This document shows positions 23,600-37,513 of a stretch of 64,000 nucleotides of DNA, piece after piece. The stretch comes from Erpobdella octoculata (taxonomy: Eukaryota > Annelida > Clitellata > Hirudinida > Erpobdellidae): contig OZ022247.1 in NCBI GenBank assembly GCA_963978895.1, forward strand, positions 10,155,456-10,219,455, in the 5' to 3' direction. How positions within the stretch are numbered: the stretch's first letter is position 1; each line of letters starts with the position of its first letter. The position numbers and the translations under genes are program-made. The notes below the pieces were generated by a model. It was not told the DNA's origin and did no database searches. It worked only from the letters and a program-made list of their open reading frames with translations.

Positions 23600-24751
23600 T
23601 TCGTCCCGAACAGTTTCATTGCCTCCATAATATTTGGCAAAGCGGTCAACATGAATTACTTTCATCTTAGTACGTTGGCCCTTTTGAATCCGGTAGATGA
23701 CATTGATCTTTTTAATAATTCTATATGGTCATTCCCAGTCTTGTTGAATTTTAGGTGATTTCCCAATTTTACGTTGTGGATTGTAGAACCACACCAAATC
23801 ATTTTCTTTAAACTCTTTCATATTTGATTGGCGATCATACCGAGTTTTCATTCTGTCGCTGGCTGCTTTGATCCTACTTCGGGCTACGAAATGAATTTCA
23901 TTTAACCGAGCCCGCGATTGTGCGGCATACTCGCTTTCCGATTCTACTTTGTCTCCCGGGCTTCCAAACATAAGATCGCAAGGAAGTCGTATCTCCCGTC
24001 CAAATAACATTTTACTTGGCGTGGCCTTTGTCGTGTTGTGAACCGATCCTCTGTAAGCCATCAAAAATAACGGTATGTGTTTATCCCAATCAACTTGGTT
24101 TTCACCGACCATCTTAGACAAGTGCTGTTGACTAGTTCGATTAAATCGTTCCACCATACCATCAGATTGAGGATGAAGGGGAGTTGTGCGGGTTTTATGT
24201 ATGCCTAAAACACGGTACATTTCTCTAAACAATTGTGAATCGAAGTTCCTGCCCTGATCCTAATGGAGCTCCATTGGTACTCCATAGCGACTAACCCAGC
24301 CATCAACAACAACGTTGGCAACTGTCACTGCTTCTTGATTAGGTATAGCAAAAACCTCTGGCCATTTTGTAAAATAATCTATGACCACAAGAATGTACTT
24401 ATTGCCAGATTTTGACACTGGAAATAGACCTGCTAAATCTATAGCAATTCTTTCAAAAGGGGAACCTACATTGTACTGTTGCAAATGGCCCTTTGTTTTA
24501 GCGTGTGGTCCTTTACTAGCGGCCCAGGTATCACATTTTTGACACCATTCCTCTACATCCATTTTACAGTATACCCAATAAAATCTTTGGCGGATCTTGT
24601 CCAACGTTTTATTCATCCCTAGATGCCCCCCTGATACTCCGGAGTGCATTTGTTGGAGCACTTCTGGCACTTTTACTTTTGGAATGATTAATTGCAAAAC
24701 ATTGGTGGAACCATCAAAACTTTCCCAAGTTCTTTTTAGAGATCCGTTCAC
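23600..24751 (-). pseudogene. Gypsy integrase region
   Basis: Zinc-binding HHCC block (HSGVSGGH ... CQKC, about 24650-24530), then the catalytic core with Asp in IAIDLAG (about 24440), Asp in DQGRNF (about 24250) and Glu in DGMVERFNRT (about 24150): a D,D-35-E triad. It is cut by stops at 24260 (between the first and second Asp) and 23729; the frame goes on to a natural-looking end near 23601. No chromodomain seen. Confidence 0.88.
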
Positions 24752-24775
24752 AACCCTTAGAGAGTCCCATTGTGC

Positions 24776-25940
24776 CTAATACGATTTAGTAGCAGGACTC
24801 AATTCAGAAATCTCTTGCCAGTCAGGTTTCTTTCCTTCTTCCACCCATCTCAAAATCGGCCCTATATCATCATCTTTTAATTGTTCGTCTCGAATCACAT
24901 CATCTGACCAAGTGTCGTCAATTTGAAACCGTACCTGAAAACACTGATTATTTATTTCCTTCCCCTCCATGCGAATGCAATACTTACATTCATCATTGCA
25001 TGGTCGTCGTGACAGTGCGTCAGCATTTTTGTGCTGTTCACCCTTCCGATGCTGAATTTCAAACTCGTATGATTGTAAACGTTCGATCCACCTAGCCACT
25101 TGTTCTTCTAGATTTTTAAAATTTAAAAGCCATTTCAAAGCAGCGTGATCCGTTCTCAACAAAAACTTCTGACCATATAAATACTTGTGAAAGTGCTTAA
25201 TAGAATCAACGATTGCTAATAACTCACGTCTGGTGACGCAATAATTGCGTTCCGGTTTCGACAAAGTTCTGCTATAATAAGCTATAACCTTTTCATTGCC
25301 GTCAACAATTTGACTAAGCACTGCCCCTATTCCTTCATTATTTGCATCTGTGTCTAATACAAAGTCTTTTCCAGGGATTGGATACAACAGAACTAGCGTC
25401 AAACTCAAAGCTGTTTTTAACTGTTCGAACGCCTGTTGATTTGCCTCTGACCAATCAAACGGTGCATTCTTTTCTGTAAGCTTATATAATTCCTTTGCAA
25501 TGCTGGAAAAGTTGGCTACAAATCGTCGATAATATGTGCACAAACCAAGAAAGCTTCTTAATTCTTGAGAACTTCTCGGAACCGGCCAATGGTTAACCGC
25601 TTCAATTTTCTCAGGATCGGTTCCTACCCCTTCGGCAGAAACTATATGACCAAGATATTTCACCTTGCTTTTGAAAAGTGCACACTTTGCCGGATTTAGC
25701 TTCATACCAGCATCCCGGATCCTTTGGAAAACTTCTCCAAGATTGTGTAGATGCTCTTCAAACGTCTTTCCAACAACAATAATGTCGTCCAAATAAACAG
25801 GACACGTTCTCCAATTTAATCCTTGTAACACATACTCCATAAGTCGCTCGAAAGTTGCTGTTCCGTTGCACAAGCCAAATGGCATCACTGTAAATTGCCA
25901 CAATCCTTCGCCTATTGAAAAGGCAGTTTTCTCGTGATCC
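24776..25940 (-). pseudogene. Gypsy RT (C-terminal half) and RNase H
   Basis: RT fingers and palm resume with FTVMPFGLCNGT (about 25890) and the catalytic YLDDIIVVG (about 25785). The connection follows, then RNase H with LDTDANNEGIGAVLSQ (about 25350) and RTDHAALKWLLNF (about 25150). The stop at 24776 separates it from the integrase; the flanking frame carries straight on, so a single base change fits. The upstream RT half is separated by the LTR-like insertion at 25945-26384. Confidence 0.9.
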
Positions 25941-25944
25941 TGGG

Positions 25945-26384
25945 TGTCACGCCCGCGTAAACGCAGTGTGCGTGCCTGGCCCTATATGTTTGGAATTTCC
26001 GGCGTAGGTGGTGCGAGGTATATTGCACAACGTTGTGTGTTTGAATTGCGTGTATCATTGCGCGATTGTTTGAATGTTTTGTGCCTGTAGCCTGTAGATT
26101 TACGCATTTGCGGCTGGCCTGGAGGGCTTGTATATATAAGGCTGTTTGGAACTACTTGAAGAGATTCGCCATGTTTTGATAGAACTTGAACCTGTTAATA
26201 TCTGTCGTGTTGTTTGATTGATAGTTTTCGATAATTTTGAACTGTATTCGTTAATAAAATAACTAATACTCAATCAGTGTGTGGTTAACTTTGTTTCGAT
26301 AGTTAATCGTCTCGAATTTCTCCAGTAATAGCGACTGTCGCAAGAGCGAAGGTCGTGACGTTACTCTGGGGATGTATTCCCTTC
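25945..26384 (+). mobile_element. LTR-like insertion splitting the gypsy RT
   Basis: The RT frame stops at the conserved YWQV and resumes about 440 bp later within the expected next residues, so foreign DNA sits between. The insert starts TGTCACGCCCGCG, has a TATATATAAGG box at about 26132, an AATAAAATAA signal at about 26254 and a GTCGTGAC near 26352-26359, mirroring the start. This looks like a solo LTR in plus orientation, perhaps with about 25 extra bases at its right. A clean target duplication was not found. Confidence 0.65.
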
Positions 26385-26389
26385 CCACC

Positions 26390-27980
26390 TGCCAATATCC
26401 GCTCTTAAGATCTAAAATAGAAAACATTCGAGATCCCGCAAGTGTATCGATGGTGTCATCGATTCTGGGCAGAGGGTAACTATCTTTTTGTGTGACCTCG
26501 TTTAACAATCTGTAATCGACACAAAAACGTAGCGAATTATCTTATTTCTTAACAAGTACTACCGGTGAACTCCATGGACTATTGGATGGTTCAATAAATC
26601 CTTGTTTCTTCATCTTTTCCAGCATCTTTCTAGCTTCCTCTCGCTTTGCCCGTGGAAGCCTTCGTGGCAGTTGACGAATGGGCTCTGTATTACCAGTTCG
26701 AATTCGGTGTTCAACGATCTTTGTTTTTCCATTGTCTTCTTCGTCAATAGCTATTATATCACAATACTCTTCAATCAACTTTTCCGCTTTGACATAGTCC
26801 ATTGCTTTTAGTGAAGTTTTAGCGGCTTCAAGCAGTGCCTGAATTTGCGAGTACTTCATTCTTTTTTTATTATTATTTCTACCAATCACCGTGTTACATG
26901 CCAATATGTGGTCGACTGGGCTGCATACCGCAATTTCGTCACCTTTTGTTAGTCGCTTGTCGCATTCTGTCACATTCATAATTCTGACTGGCACATAGCT
27001 TCCTGACTTCGTTCGTACCAGTGTTTTTCCGATTAATAATCCATGTTTTTCAACTCCGTTCAGGGGCTCGATGAACCCAACAACTCTTGAGTTCTTATCG
27101 TTTTCTATTCTTGCCCAAACCAAAGATTCCGACTGAGCAGGTACAACGATGCCCTTTGTTACCAATACTCGTTTCACTGAAATCATTTCGCCTTTATAAT
27201 AAACAGGTATTTCCAAATCCCCCTGTTTAAATGTTCCCATTTTTAAGTCCAATGCAAAACCATGTGCTTTCATAAAGTCAAGCCCAAGTAGACACTCTTC
27301 TTCTATGTCGGCAACCAAAAACTGATGCTGAAAGGTTCTATTTCCCAGCCTAATTTTAGTTTGAATTTTACCAACTACTGGGACAAGATCCCCAGTTGCA
27401 GTCTTGAGACGAATGTCATTTCCACTTTGCAAAACTTCTCTTTTTGCTAAACAAGGCCTTATAATTGAACAGGAAGCTCCAGTATCAATGATAAGTTTAC
27501 AGATACTTATTCCTAGTCTGTCCTCTACAAATATACTTGTCCCTTTCTTCAAAATAGAAATTGGTACCACTTTATAAGGTAAAATATCGTTTATTGTAAC
27601 AGAGTCTGGATTTTGTTTGTTGGAACGGGCCACTATGGGTCTTGCTTGTCTGACATCATCGTGATTTTTGGAGTCCCCTTGTTTTCGTTGCCCGTGTCTA
27701 AACATCTGGAATCTACAGTCTCTCTGTAGATGTCCCAACCCATCGCAATTCCAGCAACGCGGTGAGCTGTTATTCTTTTTCCAGCTAGGCCTTTCATCCA
27801 TAAGTTTTCGGACTCGATCATCCAGGTCATCTTCTTCGATTCCCACCTTTCTTACCCGATGGGACCTATCAGATAATTCTTCAGAGGCTTCATAATTCAA
27901 GGCAAATGCCAAGGCCTCACTGGGACCAGCTACTCGGGCGACCCTAAGAGCTTTTTGGGTTTCGGAGTTCTTCAAGGCCG
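26390..27980 (-). pseudogene. Gypsy zinc knuckle, protease and RT N-terminus
   Basis: In order: zinc knuckle CWNCDGLGHLQRDC (about 27755), retropepsin with LIIDTGASCSII (about 27490), a linker, then RT beginning with a SPWSSPVVLVKK motif (about 26560). A stop at 26542 follows directly; the frame resumes with RF.VDYR, the polymerase substrate region, ending at LKSGYWQV near 26390. The frame is otherwise long and clean (477 codons). Confidence 0.9.
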
Positions 27981-28872
27981 CTATGAATCCATCCGCAATA
28001 ATTGTATTGAGGACATTTCAAGGGCACAAGGGATATCCCAGATTGGCAAGTCGTTCTATATCAGCTTCCAGTTGTTGCAAGCTTTCTTCGGGTTTCTGGC
28101 GTCGACTCTTGAGTTGAGCTCGAAAAATTTCGGGCGCGTGTTGATTACCGAATCTGCTCTCAAGAACCTTCACGATTGCATCGTAATCATCTCTATCTGC
28201 AATAAGCTCGAGAAGCTGTAAAGCTTCTCCTCTCAAAGAAAATACCAGATTTTCCGCCTTCTGCTGGCTGGTTAACCAGTTATTTTTCCTGGCAGCAATT
28301 TCAAATTGAGCTTTCTAGACGGACCATGACACAGTGCCATCAAAAGCAGGGGTCTTAAAATGCTCAACAGAATGAATTTTTTCTTTGGCTTGGCAACCAG
28401 TCTGTCCTTGTTTGCCCAGATTGTTCAATTTTATCTCCAGGTTGCTCTCGATTCTCTTCTCGATTTCCTTGGTATTCTCTTCTACCAATTTTTCCAGGTT
28501 ATTAACTCTTTTCTCCACATCTGTTAATCTAAGCTGACCTTCGAGAATTAATTCTTTTATTCCTTCCATAACGGCTTTGGTTTCTTTTTGCGCTGCTCTG
28601 TTTTCCTCCTGTGCTGCTCTGTTTTCCTCCTGTGCTGCTCTGTTCTCCTCCTGTGCTGCTCTGTTCTCTTCCGTCATCTTGTTCAGAAAATGTGTTAATT
28701 CCTCATCCATATCAAATTCGAATTCGTCTGCATCCAGACCTTGGCTTTCTAATGTCATTCGGAGGCGATCCACGAGTTCAGACTTTTTTCCTTTGTCATT
28801 GAGTTCTTGTTTTTTTAGTTCCCGCCTCAACTCACGCAGAGAGAGTTCTTCCAATAATTTGTGATGAACCAT
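27981..28872 (-). pseudogene. Gypsy gag with SAP-like N-terminus and AEENR repeats
   Basis: Starts with ATG at 28872 (MVHHKLLEELSLRELRRELK), a SAP-type helix-extension-helix motif. Then an acidic patch and four near-perfect copies of a seven-residue repeat EENRAAQ (about 28660-28590), predicted coiled coil. A stop at 28315 and a frameshift near 28018 split the capsid part, whose conserved segments (ALQLLELIADRDDYDAIVKVLE and FRAQLKSRRQKPEES in part) are still readable between them. Confidence 0.85.
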
Positions 28873-28899
28873 TTTATTTATCTCGCTTCTGACACCAGT

Positions 28900-29115
28900 T
28901 GTTATAATATCGATAACTATACTAAGGTTCTTTAGAAATGGTTCAAAATTTATTAGAAGAAATACACACTTAATCAAAAACTTGTATCTTAGTAACTGTA
29001 ATTAAGACTGGTTGATTGAAGTTATGTAAACACTCACTCTATATTTTCATGTCTTTTTTAGATTATAAACTCTTCTGAGGTTTATCAGCCTTGATTATAA
29101 ACCGTAGATATAAAA
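28900..29115 (-). repeat. 5' LTR of the gypsy element
   Basis: 216 bp, two mismatches to 23364-23579; followed on the minus strand by the primer-binding site and the gag start codon at 28872. Confidence 0.93.
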
Positions 29116-29199
29116 ATATATATATATATATATACACGTATATATACACGTTTTTCTAATGCACTAAAAAGAAAAAAATAAAACATTAAAAAACCTTTT

Positions 29200-29900
29200 A
29201 AAATACCACGTTTTTGGGAACTGTAAAGAAGAAAATAATTTTTCTCTTGGCTGTGTGAGAAATGTCTCGATGGAGGCATGCATTAATTGTGGACATTCGT
29301 TCAACAAATAAGCCATCTAAATTTTTAAAACTTAAAACGTGGGGTGCCATTTATATTCAAAAAAACGTTCTATTCTGTTTAAAAATAGCTGATGGTTAGT
29401 TTGAGTAAAAGGTGCCCCTTTTTTTAAAACATACTTTTATATATCGATTGTGTAAGCCACATTCTGTTACATAAACAACTAGCATATTAGCATAGACAAT
29501 AAATAGTTCGACGAAAATATTACAAATAATTATTTGATTAAATTTTGTCCAATCGATCAGAAAATTTGATAGAATGCATTGTTAATCAGTTCGGATGTAT
29601 GTTTGAATTTTTAACTCTCTAGCTCATCGGGAAGATAGTATAAAATCGATTGCAAAATTTGACGACAGACAGACAGAGAAGTCAAGTTAAGTAAAAGTGT
29701 GTAAAAATACAGAAAAATACAAAATTAAAGATTTTCAAAATTTACTAATTATTCTCCGCAGAAATTAAAATTGTATAGATTAATTGTTTCAAATTTAACA
29801 CATTTATTTTTTAAACTTTTATTTTTTGCACCCCCTAAACTTGAACGGCACCCCTGTCAGCGCCGAGCCTTAGAAACTTGCTGACACCAAAAACACTTGA
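29200..29900. repeat. Intergenic, includes copy of the 9700-type dispersed repeat
   Basis: 29470-29710 is homologous, inverted, to 9735-10045, ending in CGACAGACAGACAGAGAAG and AAGTGTGTAAAAA. The rest has no supported feature. Confidence 0.7.
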
Positions 29901-30018
29901 AGAAGATATTAAGCAAAACTTTATTTAACTTAAAAACAAGCTAGAAATTTTAATCAGGGAAGGAGGTAACGCGGAAAAGTTGCACAGAACTTTCCCTCTG
30001 GCAAAAACCCGGACTGCG

Positions 30019-30215
30019 ACGTTGTTGTTGTTGTTGTTTATTTAAGTCCTTGTCATTTTTTCAGCGTTTAGGACCAATACGACACTACTGCTATTGTTGT
30101 TGTTGTTTATTTAAGTCCTTGTCATTTTTTCAGCGTTTAGGACCAATACGACACTACTGCTATTGTTGTTGTTGTTTATTTAAGTCCTTGTCACTTTTTC
30201 AGCGTTTAGGACACT
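30019..30215. repeat. 69-bp tandem repeat with (GTT)n
   Basis: About 2.6 copies of a 69-bp unit containing TTATTTAAGTCCTTGTCA and CAGCGTTTAGGAC; unit starts at 30037, 30106 and 30175. The short open frame across it simply repeats. Confidence 0.92.
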
Positions 30216-30717
30216 ACTGCGTTCGTGTGCCTCCTTATATAACAAAATTCGATCATGTGATCACAATCCGCCTATCTGATTCGCCGACTAAAAATCAATA
30301 TCAATTAATATTAAACAGGCTGATGTAAATACGCAATTATCTACCTAAATCTTGATCGCGAGTGTATCAAATTTTGATAAACTATAAAGATATACCTAAT
30401 CTTAAGTCCATGAAATTTTTATCAAGAGTTAATCGGTAAAAACGTCGCTATACCAAGAAACGTACGCCAATTAATAAATGCGGGAGTTTACATGCGCTCT
30501 GATTGGCTGGCGTAAAACAATACCATAATCGATAAACAGAAGATACTAAATCGGGTTTCACTAAATACTAAACAGTAGCACTAGAATAAAATAAGTATAA
30601 TTAATATTCGGTACAAAAAAGGAAAAAGGGGGGTCTAGCATTGACAACCCTCCCTTGGGGGGTGCACCCCACCGGTTAAGAAACTATGTTCTAAAGCTTT
30701 CAATTGTGCTGCATGCT

Positions 30718-31140
30718 TTAGTTTCTCGCACCTCTTAATTTTCTCATATCATATTTTCTCCATCTCTTGTTCTTCTTCACTGGCTTCCTCTTAAATATAG
30801 GGTGATTTTTAAAATTTGCTTACTAATGTTTAAAATTAAAAATTGCTCTTCTCCACTCAACCTAACTAACTTAATAAAAATCCCTCATAAGTCTGGTCTT
30901 CGATCTTCCTCTCTTAGCCACTTTCGTATCTTTTCTGTTAAGCATTCTTTTGCTAAACGCTCTTTTTCCTACTCTGGTCCCTTTCTCTGGAACTCTCTTC
31001 CTACTTCTCTTACTAAATCTACTTCTCTCACAGTTTTCCGTCGGGGACTTAAAACTTATTAATTTAATAAGTTCGTGTCCGAGCGCTATTGAACGATAGA
31101 AAATAGCGCTATACAAATTTAACCAATTGATTGATCAATT
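30718..31140 (+). pseudogene. CR1/L2-like non-LTR retrotransposon 3' end
   Basis: Plus frame reads HWLPLKYRVIFKICLLMFK then SFSYSGPFLWNSLPTSL and FRRGLKTYL, the highly typical last part of the RT protein in CR1/L2/Rex-type elements. After the stop comes a short 3' UTR ending in a TTGATTGATCAATTG tail, as expected for microsatellite-like (TTGA)n tails. A second copy of the same 3' end is at 46735-46950 on the minus strand. Confidence 0.85.
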
Positions 31141-31309
31141 GAACCCTTAAATGTTAAACAGAATACTATGAAAGAATTTACTGAAAATGAAATTAATCAG
31201 AAATCTATCAACATACATAATTTCCTATGTCTCTATCTGTTTTATTTTATAATCGGAGTCTATTTCTTTTCCACAGGTTACACATTCGATACGTTGCCGA
31301 TATCCCCAT

Positions 31310-31560
31310 TTGCCCCTGTGAACATTCTATATAAGTATGGGTCCTATGTCGGGTTCCTGGGCTACGGATAACCTATATGGGTTGTATATTGGTCCTATGT
31401 GGGGTTCCTGGGCAATGGATAACCTTTATGGGTTGTATATGTATGGGTCTTATATAAGCTAAATGGGCTTTTGCAAAAGCAAAACGTCTATATGGGAGCT
31501 ATGGGTCCCACACGGGGTTCATGGGCTAATTTATGTCTGGGATATATGTGGGCTGAGCCA
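31310..31560. repeat. Diverged tandem repeat (GGGTTCCTGGGC units)
   Basis: Repeats of about 50-60 bp with TGGGTCCTATGT, GGGGTTCCTGGGC and GGATAACCTATATGG; two good copies then decay. Confidence 0.7.
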
Positions 31561-31794
31561 AGTTTGTTTCAATTTGTTTGTTTTATTAACTGTATCAATA
31601 AAAGTTACATATTCTTTTATTTTTTTTTTTAAATAAATATAATTTTCAACGAAAATGTATTATCCACTTTATTGAAGATTTACATCATTTGACGATATTT
31701 TGTTCGAGTTCGACCGTCATTGTGTTCGAGTTCAGCGCATACAAATTTGGGTTCGTTCGATTCCCATCGTCTGTTTGTTAATCTTTTATGCCAT

Positions 31795-31985
31795 TCAACA
31801 CCATTCATCCGATTGTAATGAAATGTTCGCACAATCTTGAAAGTCAATAGGTTTTTGTGAAAAAAGATTGAGATCGGTCACAAAATGAGTGGGAGCGTAA
31901 GAGCGAGTGGAAACGAGAGAGCGGCAACTGGAGAATGAGCGGGAACGGAAGAGCAAGCGGGAAAAAAAAGCGACCGCATATTACT
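31795..31985 (+). repeat. Diverged copy of the CCGATCGTAATGA repeat and GC-rich arm
   Basis: CACCATTCATCCGATTGTAA onward parallels 22240 and 59905, continuing into GGGAACGGAAGAGCAAGCGG minisatellite units. Confidence 0.75.
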
Positions 31986-32084
31986 CGCTAGCTCCACAAG
32001 CGCACAAAGGACTTTAACACCCCCAACTGAAGTTGGTAATAATTTGTCGACCACTTAATCCTCAAGTCTTAAGGATGAACCGGG

Positions 32085-32850
32085 ATCATCGCAACTGATC
32101 CCAGGACAACTGATCCCAGGACTATTGATCCCAGGACAACTGATCCCGGGACAACTGATCCCACGGACAACTGATCCCACGGACAACTGATCCCATATCT
32201 ACATCATTTTATATTTCACTGTTTCTGCAATCAATAAACTGATATTAACATACATAATTTCCGATTTCTGTTTGTATAAACGAATGTATGTGTATGTATG
32301 TATGTATGTATGTATGTATGTATGTATGAGTATGTTTGGATGCTGTAGTGATGGTCCTAGTCATGGACTCCTAAATAAGCCGATAAGAATTAAAGTTGGA
32401 GTGTCTTCATTAATTCATATCTTCGAAAAAAAACAACTTCTGAAATGAGCTAAACTCTATTATTTTTGGATTGGCACAGTTCCATTTCTCATTATGAACT
32501 TCACGCAGAAAGGAGTGAAACGATGAAAAGTAATACGAACTTGTCAATTTCATTTCGACTGTGTATCGTGCCCTCGTGCGCTTATACTAAATATTATTTC
32601 TCCGTTTACTAATTGAAGTAGCCAGTATCATTATCACCACCACCGTTGTCGTATGCAGCCAGCCATCGTAAGCTGGCTACGTAAGCATCATCACCACCAT
32701 TATCGTCAAAAAATGAGTTGCTTATGTCTATGGGATCAGTTGTCTATGGGATCAGTTGTCCATGGGATCGGTTGTCCGTGGGATCGGTTGTCCGTGGGAT
32801 CAGTTGTCCGTGGGATCAGTTGTCCTGGGATCAGTTGTCCTGGGATCAGT
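32085..32850. repeat. Fold-back structure with GATCCCAGGACAACT minisatellite arms
   Basis: Left arm (32085-32195) has about seven 16-17-bp units like GGACAACTGATCCCA; right arm (32724-32850) has about eight units of the exact reverse complement, such as TGGGATCAGTTGTCC. The approximately 530-bp spacer has (TGTA)n at 32285-32330 and ACC/CAT triplets but no gene. Arms drift together in the same way (CACGGACAA toward the inside, CAGGACAA toward the outside), suggesting exchange between arms. Confidence 0.92.
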
Positions 32851-32869
32851 AGGCACTAACCCGGATGAA

Positions 32870-33000
32870 CCGCTAACCGCTGAGTTGACATGAGCCAGTT
32901 TATTGCTCAACGAAATTACGTGCCAAGACAGGGAATCGAAATCAGGTCCCCCGACTCTCAAAGCACCGCCTCTATAAAACTCCTTGATAACAATTCCAAG
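32870..33000 (-). repeat. Possible tRNA-derived SINE
   Basis: The minus strand has GATTTCGATTCCCTG, a B-box-like sequence, following GAGTCGGGGG, with a downstream body containing AATTTCGTTGAGCAATAAAC. The A box is poor. Confidence 0.4.
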
Positions 33001-33403
33001 ACATATATTTATTTATAATTCTTTTTTATCGCATTATTTAATTTTTAGCTTGTCGGAAAATGGTCTAAAACTTGATTGCAAAATTTCGCGGACAGACAAA
33101 CAAACAGACAAGTGACTTAATAAAAACATTGTAGTAATAATAAAATAATAATGATGAAAAAAATTAATAATACAGAAATATAAAAACTGCTCGGGGGGGG
33201 GGGGGCGAATCGCAGCACTATGGGACGAATAGTTATTAAAACCTTAGCCAACGAAGTATATCACAGATATTAATTTAGGTTTAATTATTATTTTTTAATT
33301 AATACTGTTAAGGTATCCAGAATAAGACTATATTTGAAATTTCAGCTCGAAAGCATACTGGGAAAGTAAAGAAAAGTGTGTAATAAACTTTAATCATAGT
33401 ACA

Positions 33404-37510
<4,107 letters not shown>

Positions 37511-37513
37511 CTA

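Larger units (their letters stand above)
23364..29115 (-). mobile_element. Ty3/gypsy LTR retrotransposon, both LTRs present
   Basis: A 5.75-kb element on the minus strand bounded by direct 216-bp LTRs (23364-23579 and 28900-29115) that differ at two positions, so insertion is recent. Next to the 5' LTR, after two extra bases, is a TGGTGTCAGAAGCGAG primer-binding-type sequence. A purine run (AAGAAGGGGG) precedes the 3' LTR. Order is gag with SAP-like N-terminus, zinc knuckle, protease, RT, RNase H, integrase: the gypsy order. Breaks: stops at 28315, 26542, 24776, 24260 and 23729, a frameshift near 28018, and an LTR-like insertion at about 25945-26384. Target duplication cannot be read because the flanks are TA repeats. 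Confidence 0.93.

Noticed and set aside
24260..24265. Natural gene ends at the stops in the gypsy pol
   Set aside because: The same frame carries on with conserved integrase residues directly after the stops; these are nonsense mutations.
28577..28864. Cys/Ser-rich open frame on the plus strand
   Set aside because: Antisense shadow of the gag heptad repeats.
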